Below, piece by piece: positions 8,790 to 17,801 of a stretch of 64,000 nt of DNA. Numbering within the stretch: the stretch's first letter is position 1; each line of letters starts with the position of its first letter. Origin of the DNA: Saccharothrix violaceirubra (GTDB lineage: Bacteria; Actinomycetota; Actinomycetes; Mycobacteriales; Pseudonocardiaceae); contig NZ_JACHJS010000001.1 of the NCBI RefSeq assembly GCF_014203755.1, positions 5,084,001 to 5,148,000 of the forward strand, written 5' to 3'. The position numbers and the translations under genes were made by a program. Below the pieces are notes generated by a model, which was not told where the DNA came from, did not search any database, and was given only the letters and a program-made list of their open reading frames with translations.

Positions 8790-8939
8790 ATGAACACCGA
8801 CGCCATCACCGCCACCACCACCGACTGCGACCTCGTCATCCACGAGTTCGACCGCCCGAGCACGCTCGCCCTGGACTTCCTCGCGTTCAGCGTGCACACC
8901 TCCGGCCCGACGGCCGCCGCACCCGCCCTCGCGGTGTGA
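8790..8939 (+). CDS. Candidate RiPP (azoline/TOMM) precursor peptide
   Basis: A 49-residue peptide starting MNTDAITATTTDCDLV after a strong ribosome site (GAGGAGCCGAG). It lies 13 bp before the leader-binding/YcaO gene, the normal position of a TOMM precursor. The middle segment STLALDFLAFSV resembles the hydrophobic leader motif recognised by RRE domains. The C-terminal stretch (S34, T37, S38, T41, then Ala/Pro) has few residues that can be cyclised, and the only cysteine (C13) lies in the N-terminal half. That is unlike the Cys/Ser/Thr-rich cores of known thiazole/oxazole peptides. It may be atypical, or the true substrate may lie elsewhere. Confidence 0.6.
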   Translation: MNTDAITATTTDCDLVIHEFDRPSTLALDFLAFSVHTSGPTAAAPALAV

Positions 8940-8952
8940 GCCGGAGCCGGCC

Positions 8953-11160
8953 GTGCGCACCCGGGAACGGATCGCGTTCAAGCGTCACCTCAAGACCGAG
9001 ATCGTGCCCGGCGAGGCCGTCTACCTCGTCTCCGACGACCACGTGACGACCCTCCAGGGCCGGCACGTCGAAGCGCTCGCACCACTGCTCGACGGCACCC
9101 GCACGCCCGACCGCGTGCTCGCCGACCTGCCCGCCGACATCCCCGCGGACCAGGCCCGGCGCCTGCTCGACCGGCTGGACGCGGCGGGGTTGACCACCCT
9201 GCTGCCCGACGACGACCCCGAAGACGACCCCGAGGCGGCGTACTGGGACGCCGCCCGCCTGGCCGCACCGCGCGGCCGGGTCCGGGTCGTCCGGGTCGGC
9301 GACGTCCCCTTCGACACCACGGTCGACGCCCTGCGTCGCGCCGGACTGCACGTCACCGACGACGACGCCGACTTCACGATCGTCGTCTGCCGCGACTACC
9401 TCGACCCCGGCCTGCGCGTCGTCGACCGCGGCACGACGCCGTGGCTCCCGGTCAAACCGACCGGTGCGCGGGCCTGGGTCGGCCCGGTCTTCACCCCCGG
9501 CGACGGCCCGTGCCGCCGCTGTCTGGTCACCCGACTCGCCGCCAACCGCCCGGCCGAGGCGCACCTGTGCGCCTCGCTCGGGCGGCCCGGGCCGCTGGCC
9601 CGGCCGCTCGTCGGCCTGGCACCGGTCGCCGCGATCGCCTGCCATACCGCCGCACTGGAGGCGGCGAAGTGGCTGGCCGGGCACCGCCCGACGGGCCGCC
9701 GTGCCATCTGGGAGTTCGACAGCCTCGACCTGCGCGGCAACCGCCACGAGGTGTCCCGGCTGCCGCAGTGCCCCGAGTGCGGCGACCCCGGCGTGTGCCA
9801 GGAGCGCAACACCGCACCGGTGCTCCTGCGCTCCCGCACCAAGCGCTCCGTGGACGGCGGCGGGCACCGGTCCGCCTCGCCCGGCGAGGTGCTCGACCGC
9901 TACCGCCACCTGGTCGGCCCGGTCACCGGCGTGGTCCGGGACATCCGCCGGGACGACCGCGGCCACGCGTTCTTCAACTCCTACCGCTCCGGGACGAACA
10001 CCGCGGTCGGTCCCACCGGCCTGGCCGCGTTGCGCTCCACTTTGCGCTGCGAGAACGGCGGCAAGGGCGTCACGCCGCTGCACGCCGAGGTCGGCGCGCT
10101 GTGCGAGGCGCTCGAACGGCACAGCGCCGTGCACCGGGGGGACGAGACCGTGGTGCGCGGCAGCTTCGACTGCCTCGACGACGCGGTGCACCCCGACTCC
10201 GTCCAGCTCTACGACCCGCGCCAGTACGTCGACCGGCATGCCTACAACGCCGCGCACTCCGCGTTCCAGCACGTGCCCGAGCCGTTCGACGACCGCGAGG
10301 TCCTCGACTGGACGCCGGTGTGGTCGCTGACCGCGCGACGCCACCGACTGCTGCCCACCGGCATGCTCTACTACGGTGCGCCCTCCCCCGCGTCCGTCAC
10401 CGCGAACTCCAACGGGTGCGCCGCCGGGAGCAGCCTGGAGGACGCCGTCCTCCAGGGGATGTTGGAGATCGTGGAGCGCGACGCGATCGCGCTCTGGTGG
10501 TACAACCGCACCCGCATGCCCGCGGTCGACCTCGACGCGGCGGGCGACCCGTTCGTCGACGAACTGCGGGACGTGTACGCCGGACTCGACCGCGAGGTGT
10601 GGGTACTGGACCTGACCGCGGACCTGGGCATCCCGGTGCTGGCCGCGGTCTCGCGCCGGATCGGCGGGCCGCACGACGACGTCATGTTCGGGTTCGGGGC
10701 GCACCTGGACCCGAAGGTGGCGCTGCGCCGGGCGTTGACCGAGTTGAACCAGGTCATGCCGGCGGTGTGCGCGTTGCGCGAGGAGGACCGGCCGGGGTTG
10801 GACGTTGACCTGCGGAACTGGCTGCGGGACTGCACGGCCGACAACCAGCCGTACCTGCGGCCCGACCCGGTGCTGCCGGTCCGGCGGCCGGGCGACTTCG
10901 GGTACACGCCCGACGACGACCTGCTGACCGACGTCGAGGCCGTCCGGTCCACGTTGGAGCGGCGCGGCATGGAGGTGCTGGTGCTCGACCAGACGCGGCC
11001 CGACATCGGGTTGCCCGTCGTGAAGGTGGTCGTGCCCGGCATGCGGCACCACTGGTCGAGGCTCGGTCCGGGCCGGCTCTACGACGTGCCGGTGGAGCTG
11101 GGCCGGGTCGCCCGACCCGTCGCGTACGAGGAGACCAACCCGGTGCCGATGTTCCTGTGA
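8953..11160 (+). CDS. Fused leader-peptide-binding/E1-like and YcaO cyclodehydratase
   Basis: 735 residues. The N-terminal about 90 residues look like the RRE leader-binding wing. An E1/ThiF-like zinc segment follows, with a CRRC pair (about 187) and a CPEC pair (about 273). The C-terminal half is YcaO: GKGVTPLHAEVGALCEALERHS (about 368-390) and NSNGCAAGSSLEDAVLQ..EIVERDA (about 483-515) carry the ATP/Mg residues, and the chain ends in the proline-rich NPVPMFL typical of azoline-forming YcaO enzymes. Such fused enzymes convert Cys/Ser/Thr of a precursor into azolines with ATP. GTG start 8953. Confidence 0.88.
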   Translation: MRTRERIAFKRHLKTEIVPGEAVYLVSDDHVTTLQGRHVEALAPLLDGTRTPDRVLADLPADIPADQARRLLDRLDAAGLTTLLPDDDPEDDPEAAYWDAARLAAPRGRVRVVRVGDVPFDTTVDALRRAGLHVTDDDADFTIVVCRDYLDPGLRVVDRGTTPWLPVKPTGARAWVGPVFTPGDGPCRRCLVTRLAANRPAEAHLCASLGRPGPLARPLVGLAPVAAIACHTAALEAAKWLAGHRPTGRRAIWEFDSLDLRGNRHEVSRLPQCPECGDPGVCQERNTAPVLLRSRTKRSVDGGGHRSASPGEVLDRYRHLVGPVTGVVRDIRRDDRGHAFFNSYRSGTNTAVGPTGLAALRSTLRCENGGKGVTPLHAEVGALCEALERHSAVHRGDETVVRGSFDCLDDAVHPDSVQLYDPRQYVDRHAYNAAHSAFQHVPEPFDDREVLDWTPVWSLTARRHRLLPTGMLYYGAPSPASVTANSNGCAAGSSLEDAVLQGMLEIVERDAIALWWYNRTRMPAVDLDAAGDPFVDELRDVYAGLDREVWVLDLTADLGIPVLAAVSRRIGGPHDDVMFGFGAHLDPKVALRRALTELNQVMPAVCALREEDRPGLDVDLRNWLRDCTADNQPYLRPDPVLPVRRPGDFGYTPDDDLLTDVEAVRSTLERRGMEVLVLDQTRPDIGLPVVKVVVPGMRHHWSRLGPGRLYDVPVELGRVARPVAYEETNPVPMFL

Positions 11161-11202
11161 CCGGTGCCGGGCACGTGGGCCGGCAGAACTGGAGAAGCAC
11201 CC

Positions 11203-11871
11203 GTGACATCCGAGTTCCCTTCCGGGAAGCCGCTGTTCTCGCTCCTGGAAGGCACGAGAGTCAGTGCCGGACGGCACCGGTTGACGGTGCACGGGCGGTG
11301 GGCCGACATCGACGTCGAGGACGACAGTCCGCTGGTACGCGAGGCGTTGTACCGGATGAGCCTGGGACCGGTGTCGCTGGAGCACATCCCGGTGCTGTTC
11401 GCCGAGTACAACCGGTGGTTGGCCGACGGGTTCTGCGGCCCGGAGTGGCCGCGGCTGAAACTGGCCCTCGACGGGCTTGGCGGGTGCGTGGTGCCGTCGC
11501 TGGGGTTGCACGACGGCGCGGGACCGACCCTGTCCCTCGTCGCCGTCGTCGGCCACGCGGAGTTCCACTGGCCGAGCATCGACGACAAGGAGTGCGTCGA
11601 ACTGCTGCCGGGCACCCGGATCGGCGAGTACGACGGCGAACGGGCGCTGCTGCGTCGTGGCGCACCCTACGCCGTCGTGCTGCACCGCGCGCCCGCGGAC
11701 CGGATCGCGGAGCTGCTGGCGAACGGCCCGACCACGGTCGTGGAGCTGGCCGACCGGCTGGGTGTGGACCGGCCGTTGGTCGCCGACGTGGTCGCCTACC
11801 TCGCGAGCGCGGGCGTTTTGTACGCCACTGACCAATTCCCACCCGGTGGGGATCCGCCGTACCGACGGTAA
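11203..11871 (+). CDS. SagB-like N-terminal domain protein lacking the nitroreductase domain
   Basis: 222 residues from GTG 11203, preceded by GGAG. The sequence (FSLLEGTRVSAGRHRLTVHGRW, EALYRMSLGPVSLEHI) and the winged-helix end (TTVVELADRLGVDRPLVADVVAYLASAGVLY) look like the N-terminal half of SagB-type azoline dehydrogenases. The FMN-binding nitroreductase half that should follow is missing; the chain stops 14 residues after the winged helix. The locus therefore shows no azoline oxidase. It may be a substrate-recruiting subunit or a relic. The domain assignment rests on pattern recognition. Confidence 0.5.
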   Translation: MTSEFPSGKPLFSLLEGTRVSAGRHRLTVHGRWADIDVEDDSPLVREALYRMSLGPVSLEHIPVLFAEYNRWLADGFCGPEWPRLKLALDGLGGCVVPSLGLHDGAGPTLSLVAVVGHAEFHWPSIDDKECVELLPGTRIGEYDGERALLRRGAPYAVVLHRAPADRIAELLANGPTTVVELADRLGVDRPLVADVVAYLASAGVLYATDQFPPGGDPPYRR

Positions 11872-11879
11872 AATCACGG

Positions 11880-11900
11880 CTCGCAGTCGGCGACTGCGAG
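11880..11900. promoter_or_regulatory. Perfect 9-bp inverted repeat before the double kinase gene
   Basis: CTCGCAGTC, loop GGC, GACTGCGAG forms a perfect palindromic stem 26 bp before the GTG at 11927. TAAAAT at 11869-11874, overlapping the previous stop codon, could be a -10 box; the stem would then sit at the transcription start, as expected for an operator. There is no U-run, so it is not a typical terminator. Confidence 0.45.
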
Positions 11901-11926
11901 TTCCCTCTCCGGCTTGGGAGCACCTT

Positions 11927-14230
11927 GTGGCAGGAAGCCTCGATCCAGCACGACCGACCGGGCACGGCGCCGCCGGCCTCGCACCGCGCCTCACGTTGCT
12001 GGTCGTGACGGTCGTCTTCGGCGGCTTCGTCGTGAACGCGGCCCAGTACGTGGTCGCGGAGAGCACGGCGCTCGCGCACGTCGCGCCGGCCGCGTTCTGC
12101 CTGACCGTGATGATGGTGCTCCAGCTCGGCTTCTTCGCCACGCCCACGGCCGACGTGCGCAACGCCGTCGGCTACGCGGCGTTGGTGGTGCAGGCCGCCG
12201 TGGTGCTCGGCCCGATCGCCCTGTACGGCGAGGGCTGGACCGGAATGCCGGGGTTCCTGGCCGGCGACGTGCTGCTGGTGCTGCGCCCACCCGCCGGGTG
12301 GGTGCTGTTCGCGCTGATCGCGGCGGCCAACGGGTACGCCCAGTACCGGCTCACCGACGTGCCGCTGGAAGCCGTCTACATCACGACCCTGACCGCGGTG
12401 ATCGGCCTGGTCGTCTACGGCCTGTCGCGCCTGCGGGGTCTGGTGCGGGAACTGGCCGACGCCCGGTCGGAACTGGCCGGTCTCGCCGTGGCGCGGGAAC
12501 GCCTGCGGTTCGCCCGTGACCTGCACGACCTGCTCGGGTTCTCGCTGTCGGCGGTCACGCTCAAGGCGGAGCTGGCCTACCGGCTGGTGCCGGGCCGCAA
12601 GGACCACGCCCGGCGGGAGCTGGCCGAGATCCTCGACATCTCGCGGCAGGCGCTGGCCGACGTGCGCGCGGTCGCGTCGTCGTACCGGGAGCTGTCGCTG
12701 GACGACGAGCTGGCGTCCGCGCGGTCGGTGTTGACCGCGGCCGAGGTCGTCGTCTCCGTGCGGTGCACGGCGGGCGAGTTACCGACCCGGACCCGGACCG
12801 TGCTCGCGACCGTGGTGCGCGAGGGCGTCACGAACCTGTTGCGGCACAGCAAAGCCGAGACGTGCGACATCGTCGCGACGGCCACGGCCGACGGCGTGTC
12901 GATCGAGATCGTCAACGACGGCGTGCGGCCGGTGCCCGAGGAACGCCCGGACGGCAACGGGATCCGCAACCTCACCGCACGCGTGGAGGCGTTGGGCGGC
13001 ACGCTCACCGCGGGCCCCGGACCGGACGACACCTACCGGTTGCACGCCGTGGTGCCGCACCTGTCCGAGGACGGGGACCAGGCCGACGCGACGCCCGACC
13101 CGCGCCGTGGCCAGGCCATGGCACCCCGGATCGGCACGTTGATCGCCACCGCCGTGTTCACCGGCTACGCGGTGATCGGCTCGGTGTTCGTCGTGGTCTC
13201 GAAGGCGGAGCCGGCCGGGCAGGTCTTCGCCGAGGCGTGCGTGCTGGCCTCGTTGGCGCTGGTGCTCGGGTTCTTCAGCCGCCCCGAGGCCCGGGTCCGC
13301 TCGCCCCTGGGCTACGCCCTGCTGGGCGTGCTGGCCCTGGTCACGTACCTGCCGGGCCTGCTGCTGGCCGATCCCTACCTGGGACTGCACGGCCTGCTCG
13401 CGGGCAGCCTGCTGGTGGCGCTGCGCGCCCGGGTCGGGCTGCCGCTGTTCTTCGCCGTGGTCGTGAGCGCGGGCGTCATCCACCTGCTGGAGGGCGGCGG
13501 CGCGATCAACGTGACGTACGGCTTCCTGGTCACGGTCAACCACGGCCTGGTCGTGTTCGCGTTGTCCCGGCTGCGGTCCATGGTCAGCGACCTGCACGAG
13601 GCACGGTCCGAACTGGCCGATCTCGCGGTGACCGGCGAACGGCTCCGGTTCGCCCGCGACCTGCACGACCTGCTCGGGTACTCGCTGTCGGCGATCACGC
13701 TCAAGACCGAGCTGACGCAGCGGCTGGTGGACCGCGATCCCGGCCGTGCGCAACAGGAGCTGTCCGGCATCCTCGACGTGTCCCGCCAGGCGTTGGCCGA
13801 CGTCCGCGCCGTGGCCACCTCCTACCGGGAACTGTCGCTGGACGAGGAGATCTCGTCCGCGCGCGACCTGCTGACCGCCTCCGACATCGCGGTGACCGTG
13901 CGGGTCGAACCGGTCGAGCTGCCGCCGGACGTGCGGACCGTGCTGGCCACGGTGTTGCGCGAGGGCATCGCGAACCTGTTGCGGCACAGCCATGCCACGC
14001 GCTGCGGCATCACGCTGGCGCACGAGGACGGTGTCCTGGTGCTGGACGTGGTGAACGACGGCGTGCGCCGGGCCGGCGGCACGACCCGTGCGCGGGTGAC
14101 CGCGGCCGTCGGCGGAAGCGGTTCGGGCATCCGCAACCTGACGGTCCGGGTGACCGGGGTGGGCGGCACGCTGTGCGCCGGTGTCGAGGAGGACGACGTC
14201 TACCGGCTGCGGGCCGAGATCCCGCGGTAG
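11927..14230 (+). CDS. Tandem fusion of two NarL-type membrane histidine kinases
   Basis: 767 residues from GTG 11927 (GGGAG at 11916-11920). Two complete kinases lie head to tail. Each has about five hydrophobic helices, a HisKA_3 dimerisation box and an ATPase domain. The phospho-acceptor histidines are H200 (FARDLHDLLGFSLSAVTLK) and H580 (FARDLHDLLGYSLSAITLK). Both ATPase domains carry NLLRHS and G(I/S)GIRNLT-like boxes. No stop codon separates them; an ATG at 13118 could start a separate second kinase but lacks a good ribosome site. The halves are clearly similar, so a duplication is likely. Probable partners are the response regulators at 14331 and 17802. Confidence 0.8.
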   Translation: MAGSLDPARPTGHGAAGLAPRLTLLVVTVVFGGFVVNAAQYVVAESTALAHVAPAAFCLTVMMVLQLGFFATPTADVRNAVGYAALVVQAAVVLGPIALYGEGWTGMPGFLAGDVLLVLRPPAGWVLFALIAAANGYAQYRLTDVPLEAVYITTLTAVIGLVVYGLSRLRGLVRELADARSELAGLAVARERLRFARDLHDLLGFSLSAVTLKAELAYRLVPGRKDHARRELAEILDISRQALADVRAVASSYRELSLDDELASARSVLTAAEVVVSVRCTAGELPTRTRTVLATVVREGVTNLLRHSKAETCDIVATATADGVSIEIVNDGVRPVPEERPDGNGIRNLTARVEALGGTLTAGPGPDDTYRLHAVVPHLSEDGDQADATPDPRRGQAMAPRIGTLIATAVFTGYAVIGSVFVVVSKAEPAGQVFAEACVLASLALVLGFFSRPEARVRSPLGYALLGVLALVTYLPGLLLADPYLGLHGLLAGSLLVALRARVGLPLFFAVVVSAGVIHLLEGGGAINVTYGFLVTVNHGLVVFALSRLRSMVSDLHEARSELADLAVTGERLRFARDLHDLLGYSLSAITLKTELTQRLVDRDPGRAQQELSGILDVSRQALADVRAVATSYRELSLDEEISSARDLLTASDIAVTVRVEPVELPPDVRTVLATVLREGIANLLRHSHATRCGITLAHEDGVLVLDVVNDGVRRAGGTTRARVTAAVGGSGSGIRNLTVRVTGVGGTLCAGVEEDDVYRLRAEIPR

Positions 14231-14293
14231 GTCGTTCCGGGAGTCACGAATCCCTTGTCGTCGCGGGCGAATGCCCGGCCAGGGCACGAGAAC

Positions 14294-14317
14294 GCCGGTC
14301 CACCGCGGTGGACCGGC
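14294..14317. terminator. Bidirectional terminator palindrome
   Basis: A perfect 24-bp palindrome (half GCCGGTCCACCG) lies between the convergent kinase gene and response-regulator gene. On the plus strand it is followed by TTCGTCG. Confidence 0.7.
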
Positions 14318-14330
14318 TTCGTCGCGGGGG

Positions 14331-14936
14331 TCAGATCCAGCCCGCGTCGGCCGCGATGCGGACCGCGTCGACCCGGTTGCGGGCGTTGAGCTTGCCGACG
14401 ATCGCGGTCAGGTAGTTGCGGACCGTCCCGGCGGACAGGGACAGCGCGCGGGCGATGTCCGGCGCGTCCGTGCCGATCGCGGTCAGCCGCAGGACTTCCA
14501 GTTCCCGGTCGGTCAACGGGCACTCGCCGCGGTCCCAGGCCGCCAGGGCGAGCTGCGAGTCGACGACCCGCCGACCGGCGGCGACGTCGCGGATCGCGTC
14601 GGCCAGCCGCGCGGGCGGCGCGTCCTTGAGGATGAATCCGTCCACACCGGCCGCCAGTGCCCGGCGCAGCGTTCCCGGCCTGGCCAGGGACGTCAGCATC
14701 AGCGTGCGCACGCCGGGTAAGGCGGTGCGGATGTCGAGCGCAGCCGTGAGGCCGTCGAGCACGGGCAGGTCGATGTCGATGACGGCGACATCGGGCTCGT
14801 GGCGGCGGACCATCGGGACGATCTGGTCGCCCGACTCCACCTCCACCACCACTTCGATGTCGGGTTCCAGGTCCAGCAACGCGACCAGTGCACCCCGGAC
14901 CATGTGCATGTCCTCGGCCAACAAGACCCTGATCAT
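14331..14936 (-). CDS. NarL/LuxR-family response regulator
   Basis: 201 residues. The receiver domain (MIRVLLAEDMHMVRGALVALL) has the phospho-acceptor D54 in AVIDIDLP, the conserved T/S in LTSL and K in FILKDAPP. The C-terminal LuxR helix-turn-helix is PLTDRELEVLRL..IARALSLSAGTVRNYL. It shares long identical stretches with the regulator at 17802-18407, pointing to a recent duplication together with the kinases. Convergent to the double kinase gene. Confidence 0.9.
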   Translation of the reverse strand: MIRVLLAEDMHMVRGALVALLDLEPDIEVVVEVESGDQIVPMVRRHEPDVAVIDIDLPVLDGLTAALDIRTALPGVRTLMLTSLARPGTLRRALAAGVDGFILKDAPPARLADAIRDVAAGRRVVDSQLALAAWDRGECPLTDRELEVLRLTAIGTDAPDIARALSLSAGTVRNYLTAIVGKLNARNRVDAVRIAADAGWI

Positions 14937-15016
14937 CCGAGCCGTTTCCCCTCCACGAGGTCCGCCACATGGTAGCGCCGGGCCGTCCGGCGCCGCCGCG
15001 CGACGCGCGTCCGCTG

Positions 15017-15817
15017 TCAGGACGCGAACGTGTGCAGAACGTTCACGTCCGGTACATCCAAAGTGGAATCGGCGTGCAGCACGGCTTCGTGCAGCCGCCG
15101 CAACCGTTCCGACGGCACCAGGCCCAGCCGGTCGACCATCCGCTCGTGCAGGGCGCGGTACGACTCCAGCGCACGCCACGGCCGACCGGCGCGGTAGAGC
15201 GCGATCATGTGCTGGGCGTGGAAGTTCTCGTTCATCGGGTGCTGCGCGGTGAGCAGCGACAGGTCGGCCAGGACGCCGCGGTGGCGGCCCAGCGACAGGT
15301 CGAGGTCGATCCGCGTCTCCTGTACGCCCAGCCGCGCCTCCTCCAGCCGTGCGACCTCCTCGGCCAGGCGGGGACCGATCCGCACGTCCGCGAGCACCGG
15401 GCCACGCCACACCGCGAGGGCCTGCCCGAGCAGCGCGGACGCCTCCTCGGGCAACCCCGCGTCGACCGCGTCGCGACCAGCCGTCGCCAGGCGCTCGAAC
15501 GTGGTCACGTCGACCGCGGCCGGGTCCAGGTCGAGCAGGTAGCCGCCGTAGCGCGTGACGAGCAGGTCCTTGGCCGACGTCGCGCCGGCCGCCGCGTCGA
15601 TCCGTCGGCGCACGCGCAGCACGTAGGTCTGGAGCGTGGTCACGGCGCTGCGCGGCGGCTCGGCACCCCACAGCTCCTCGATCAGGTCGGCCATCGTCAC
15701 GACCCGGCCCGCGTGCAGGCCGAGCAGGGCCAGCAGTTGACGCGGTTTGCTCGCCGTCGGGGTCACCGGCACGCCGGCCAGCCTCGCCTCCAACGGTCCC
15801 AGCACCTTGATCTGCAT
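15017..15817 (-). CDS. Second stand-alone SARP (AfsR/BTAD) regulator
   Basis: 266 residues beginning MQIKVLGPLEARLAG. Winged helix (KPRQLLALLGLHAGRVVTMADLIEELWG, AVTTLQTYVLRVRRRI) followed by the BTAD activation domain. ATG 15817 was chosen because GGGAGAGAC precedes it. It is of the same type as the SARP at 7870 but clearly diverged. It sits between the two regulator/kinase sets and diverges from the kinase at 16061. Confidence 0.88.
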   Translation of the reverse strand: MQIKVLGPLEARLAGVPVTPTASKPRQLLALLGLHAGRVVTMADLIEELWGAEPPRSAVTTLQTYVLRVRRRIDAAAGATSAKDLLVTRYGGYLLDLDPAAVDVTTFERLATAGRDAVDAGLPEEASALLGQALAVWRGPVLADVRIGPRLAEEVARLEEARLGVQETRIDLDLSLGRHRGVLADLSLLTAQHPMNENFHAQHMIALYRAGRPWRALESYRALHERMVDRLGLVPSERLRRLHEAVLHADSTLDVPDVNVLHTFAS

Positions 15818-16060
15818 GAGGTCTCTCCCCCGGATGAAGTGCGGTCCACGGACTACAAGTCCACCCGAACGGCGACCCTTCGCACCACATACGGCCACAC
15901 GTAATCGGTGTGATCGCACAACGCGGAGACCATGAAATCGTCATCGGAAATGGCGATCCGGGGATGATCGGACCACCCCGACTGCTCCGCTCGCCGGTCA
16001 CCGTCGATGCGTGCGCCGGTAGAATTCCCGGCACGGATACTCCCGGGGGGAGGAATGGCC

Positions 16061-17152
16061 GTGGCACACCTTCCTCCCGCGTTCGGGTCGCTACGCCGGA
16101 GCGCCGCACGGGCCGCCGTCGTCGTCGCGTGCGCACTGGCCGTCGCCGAGGTGATCCGGCTGCTGCTCACCGATCTTTCCCCGCACCGGGTCGCGATGGC
16201 CGCGGCGGTGGTGCCGGCGACCGCCCTGCAGTTGCACCGGTTCACGCCATCGTCGGCGAAACCCCGGTTCGCGGCGTTCGGTGTGCTGGTGGTCCTGGTG
16301 TTCGCGCCGGTGCTGTCGGCGCGGGAGCCGTGGATCGCGTTGCCCGGGTTCGTCGCGGCGGCGGCACTGGGCGTGTTCGCGGTGGTCCCCGGCCTGGTGA
16401 TCGCGACGGCGACGGTCGTCGCCTCGGGCGCGACGCACCTGGGCGGCGGGCCGAACGCCGTAGTGTCCGGTGTCGTCGCGACCACGCTGGCCGCGCTCGT
16501 GCTGTACGGCCCGACCTGGCTCGCGACCGCCGCGGACCCCGACTCCGCGCGGTCGGCGGTGGCCGCCGAACGCCGTCGGGTGGCCCGCGATCTGCACGAC
16601 CTGCTCGGTTCCGGGTTGTCGGCGATCACCGTGCAGGGCGAGTTGGCGAACCGGCTGCTGCCGGAGGACCCGCTGCGCGCCAAGGAGTGCGTGACCGAGG
16701 TCGTGGACATCGCGCGGCACGCGTTGGGCGACGTCCGTTCCCTGGCGTTGGAGTTCCGGACGCCGTCCGTGCCCGAGGTGTTCGCGTCGGCGCGGGCGTT
16801 GCTGACGGCGGCCCAGGTCGCCGTGCGCCTGGACGTCGACGACCGCGAGGTTCCCGAGCCCGCCGCGACCGTGGTGGCCAAGCTGGTGCGCGAGGGCGTG
16901 ACGAACGTGGTCCGGCACAGCCGGGCGACCCGGTGCGAGATCGCGTTGCGGCGTGACGGCCGAGGTCTGGAGCTGGACATCGTGAACGACGGCGCCCCCG
17001 CGTGCGCGGGCATGCCCGGCAGCGGCGTGCGGAACATGACCGAACGCGTGCGCGAGATCGGCGGCGTGCTCACGGTCGAACGCCTCGACGGCGACCTGTT
17101 CCGCCTGCGCGCCCGGGTTCCCCTGGGCGCGTCCGGCGGGCTGACCGGCTAG
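16061..17152 (+). CDS. NarL-type membrane histidine kinase
   Basis: 363 residues from GTG 16061; ATG 16055 is an in-frame alternative but sits too close to the GGGGGGAGGA ribosome site. Five hydrophobic segments precede the HisKA_3 box with H179 (VARDLHDLLGSGLSAITVQ), and an ATPase domain follows (VREGVTNVVRHS, GSGVRNMTERV). It is the third kinase of this locus and probably works with one of the two similar response regulators. TAGAAT at 16020-16025 may be its -10 box. Its stop shares a CTAG with the stop of the convergent secreted-protein gene. Confidence 0.85.
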   Translation: MAHLPPAFGSLRRSAARAAVVVACALAVAEVIRLLLTDLSPHRVAMAAAVVPATALQLHRFTPSSAKPRFAAFGVLVVLVFAPVLSAREPWIALPGFVAAAALGVFAVVPGLVIATATVVASGATHLGGGPNAVVSGVVATTLAALVLYGPTWLATAADPDSARSAVAAERRRVARDLHDLLGSGLSAITVQGELANRLLPEDPLRAKECVTEVVDIARHALGDVRSLALEFRTPSVPEVFASARALLTAAQVAVRLDVDDREVPEPAATVVAKLVREGVTNVVRHSRATRCEIALRRDGRGLELDIVNDGAPACAGMPGSGVRNMTERVREIGGVLTVERLDGDLFRLRARVPLGASGGLTG

Positions 17153-17628
17153 TAGCGCAGGAGCAGGTACTCCTTGGGGTTCGCGCCCGTGCCCGGCGCG
17201 TAGCACTCGCCGTTGGTCCGCACGGCCTGGTAGGTGTAGCCGGACGGCAGGCCGCACGCCCACGTGCCGGTCAGGTTCCGCTTGGCCGGGTCGGCGAGCA
17301 CGAATTCGAGGTTGTAGAAGCCCTTCAACGGGCAGGCCACGTTGGTCCGGGACGCCGTGTAGGTGAGACCGGCCGGCACCTCGCAGGCGGCGGTGCCGGT
17401 GAGGTCGTAGCGGACGTAGTCGAGCAGCAGGTACTCCACCGAGGTCGGCACGCCGCCGCACGCCATGTTGTCCCGCAGGCGGGCATAGGTGTAACCGGGC
17501 GGCACGGAACACGCGTACGTGCCGTGCAGACTGGCTGTGCGGACTTCCTCGGCCTGTGCGGTGGCACTGCCCACGAGCACGCTGCCCGCGAGCGCCACGA
17601 CGGCGGCCAGTACCGCGGATCTGATCAC
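17149..17628 (-). CDS. Secreted protein with three cysteine-pair repeats
   Basis: 159 residues from GTG 17628 (ribosome site GGGGGA). A signal peptide (IRSAVLAAVVALAGSVLVGSATAQA) is followed by three tandem repeats of about 40 residues. The shared pattern is L-x-G-T-x-A-C-x-(V/L)-P-x-G-x-T-Y, then R-x-N-x-x-C, then E-(Y/F)-x-L. Each repeat holds two cysteines, presumably a disulfide. I do not recognise the family. Its place among kinase and regulator genes of the RiPP locus suggests an extracellular sensing, immunity or binding role, but that is inference. Confidence 0.75.
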   Translation of the reverse strand: MIRSAVLAAVVALAGSVLVGSATAQAEEVRTASLHGTYACSVPPGYTYARLRDNMACGGVPTSVEYLLLDYVRYDLTGTAACEVPAGLTYTASRTNVACPLKGFYNLEFVLADPAKRNLTGTWACGLPSGYTYQAVRTNGECYAPGTGANPKEYLLLRY

Positions 17629-17801
17629 TGTTCCCCCTGGGGAAGGCGACGGAAAGACCGCCCCATGCAACCGCTCGGGTCGGCGCCCGGCCGGCCGCCG
17701 AACGCCCGCACCTCGCGGTCCGGTCTGCCCGGTGCTGCGAAAACCCTTCGCCCGCGGGGAGAACGTCACCCGGACCGCCGCCTGCCGTTCGGGTCGTCGG
17801 C

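Noticed and set aside
8887..12162. Long minus-strand open frame opposite the YcaO gene
   Set aside because: Only a shadow of the GC-rich coding strand; YcaO motifs are on the plus strand.
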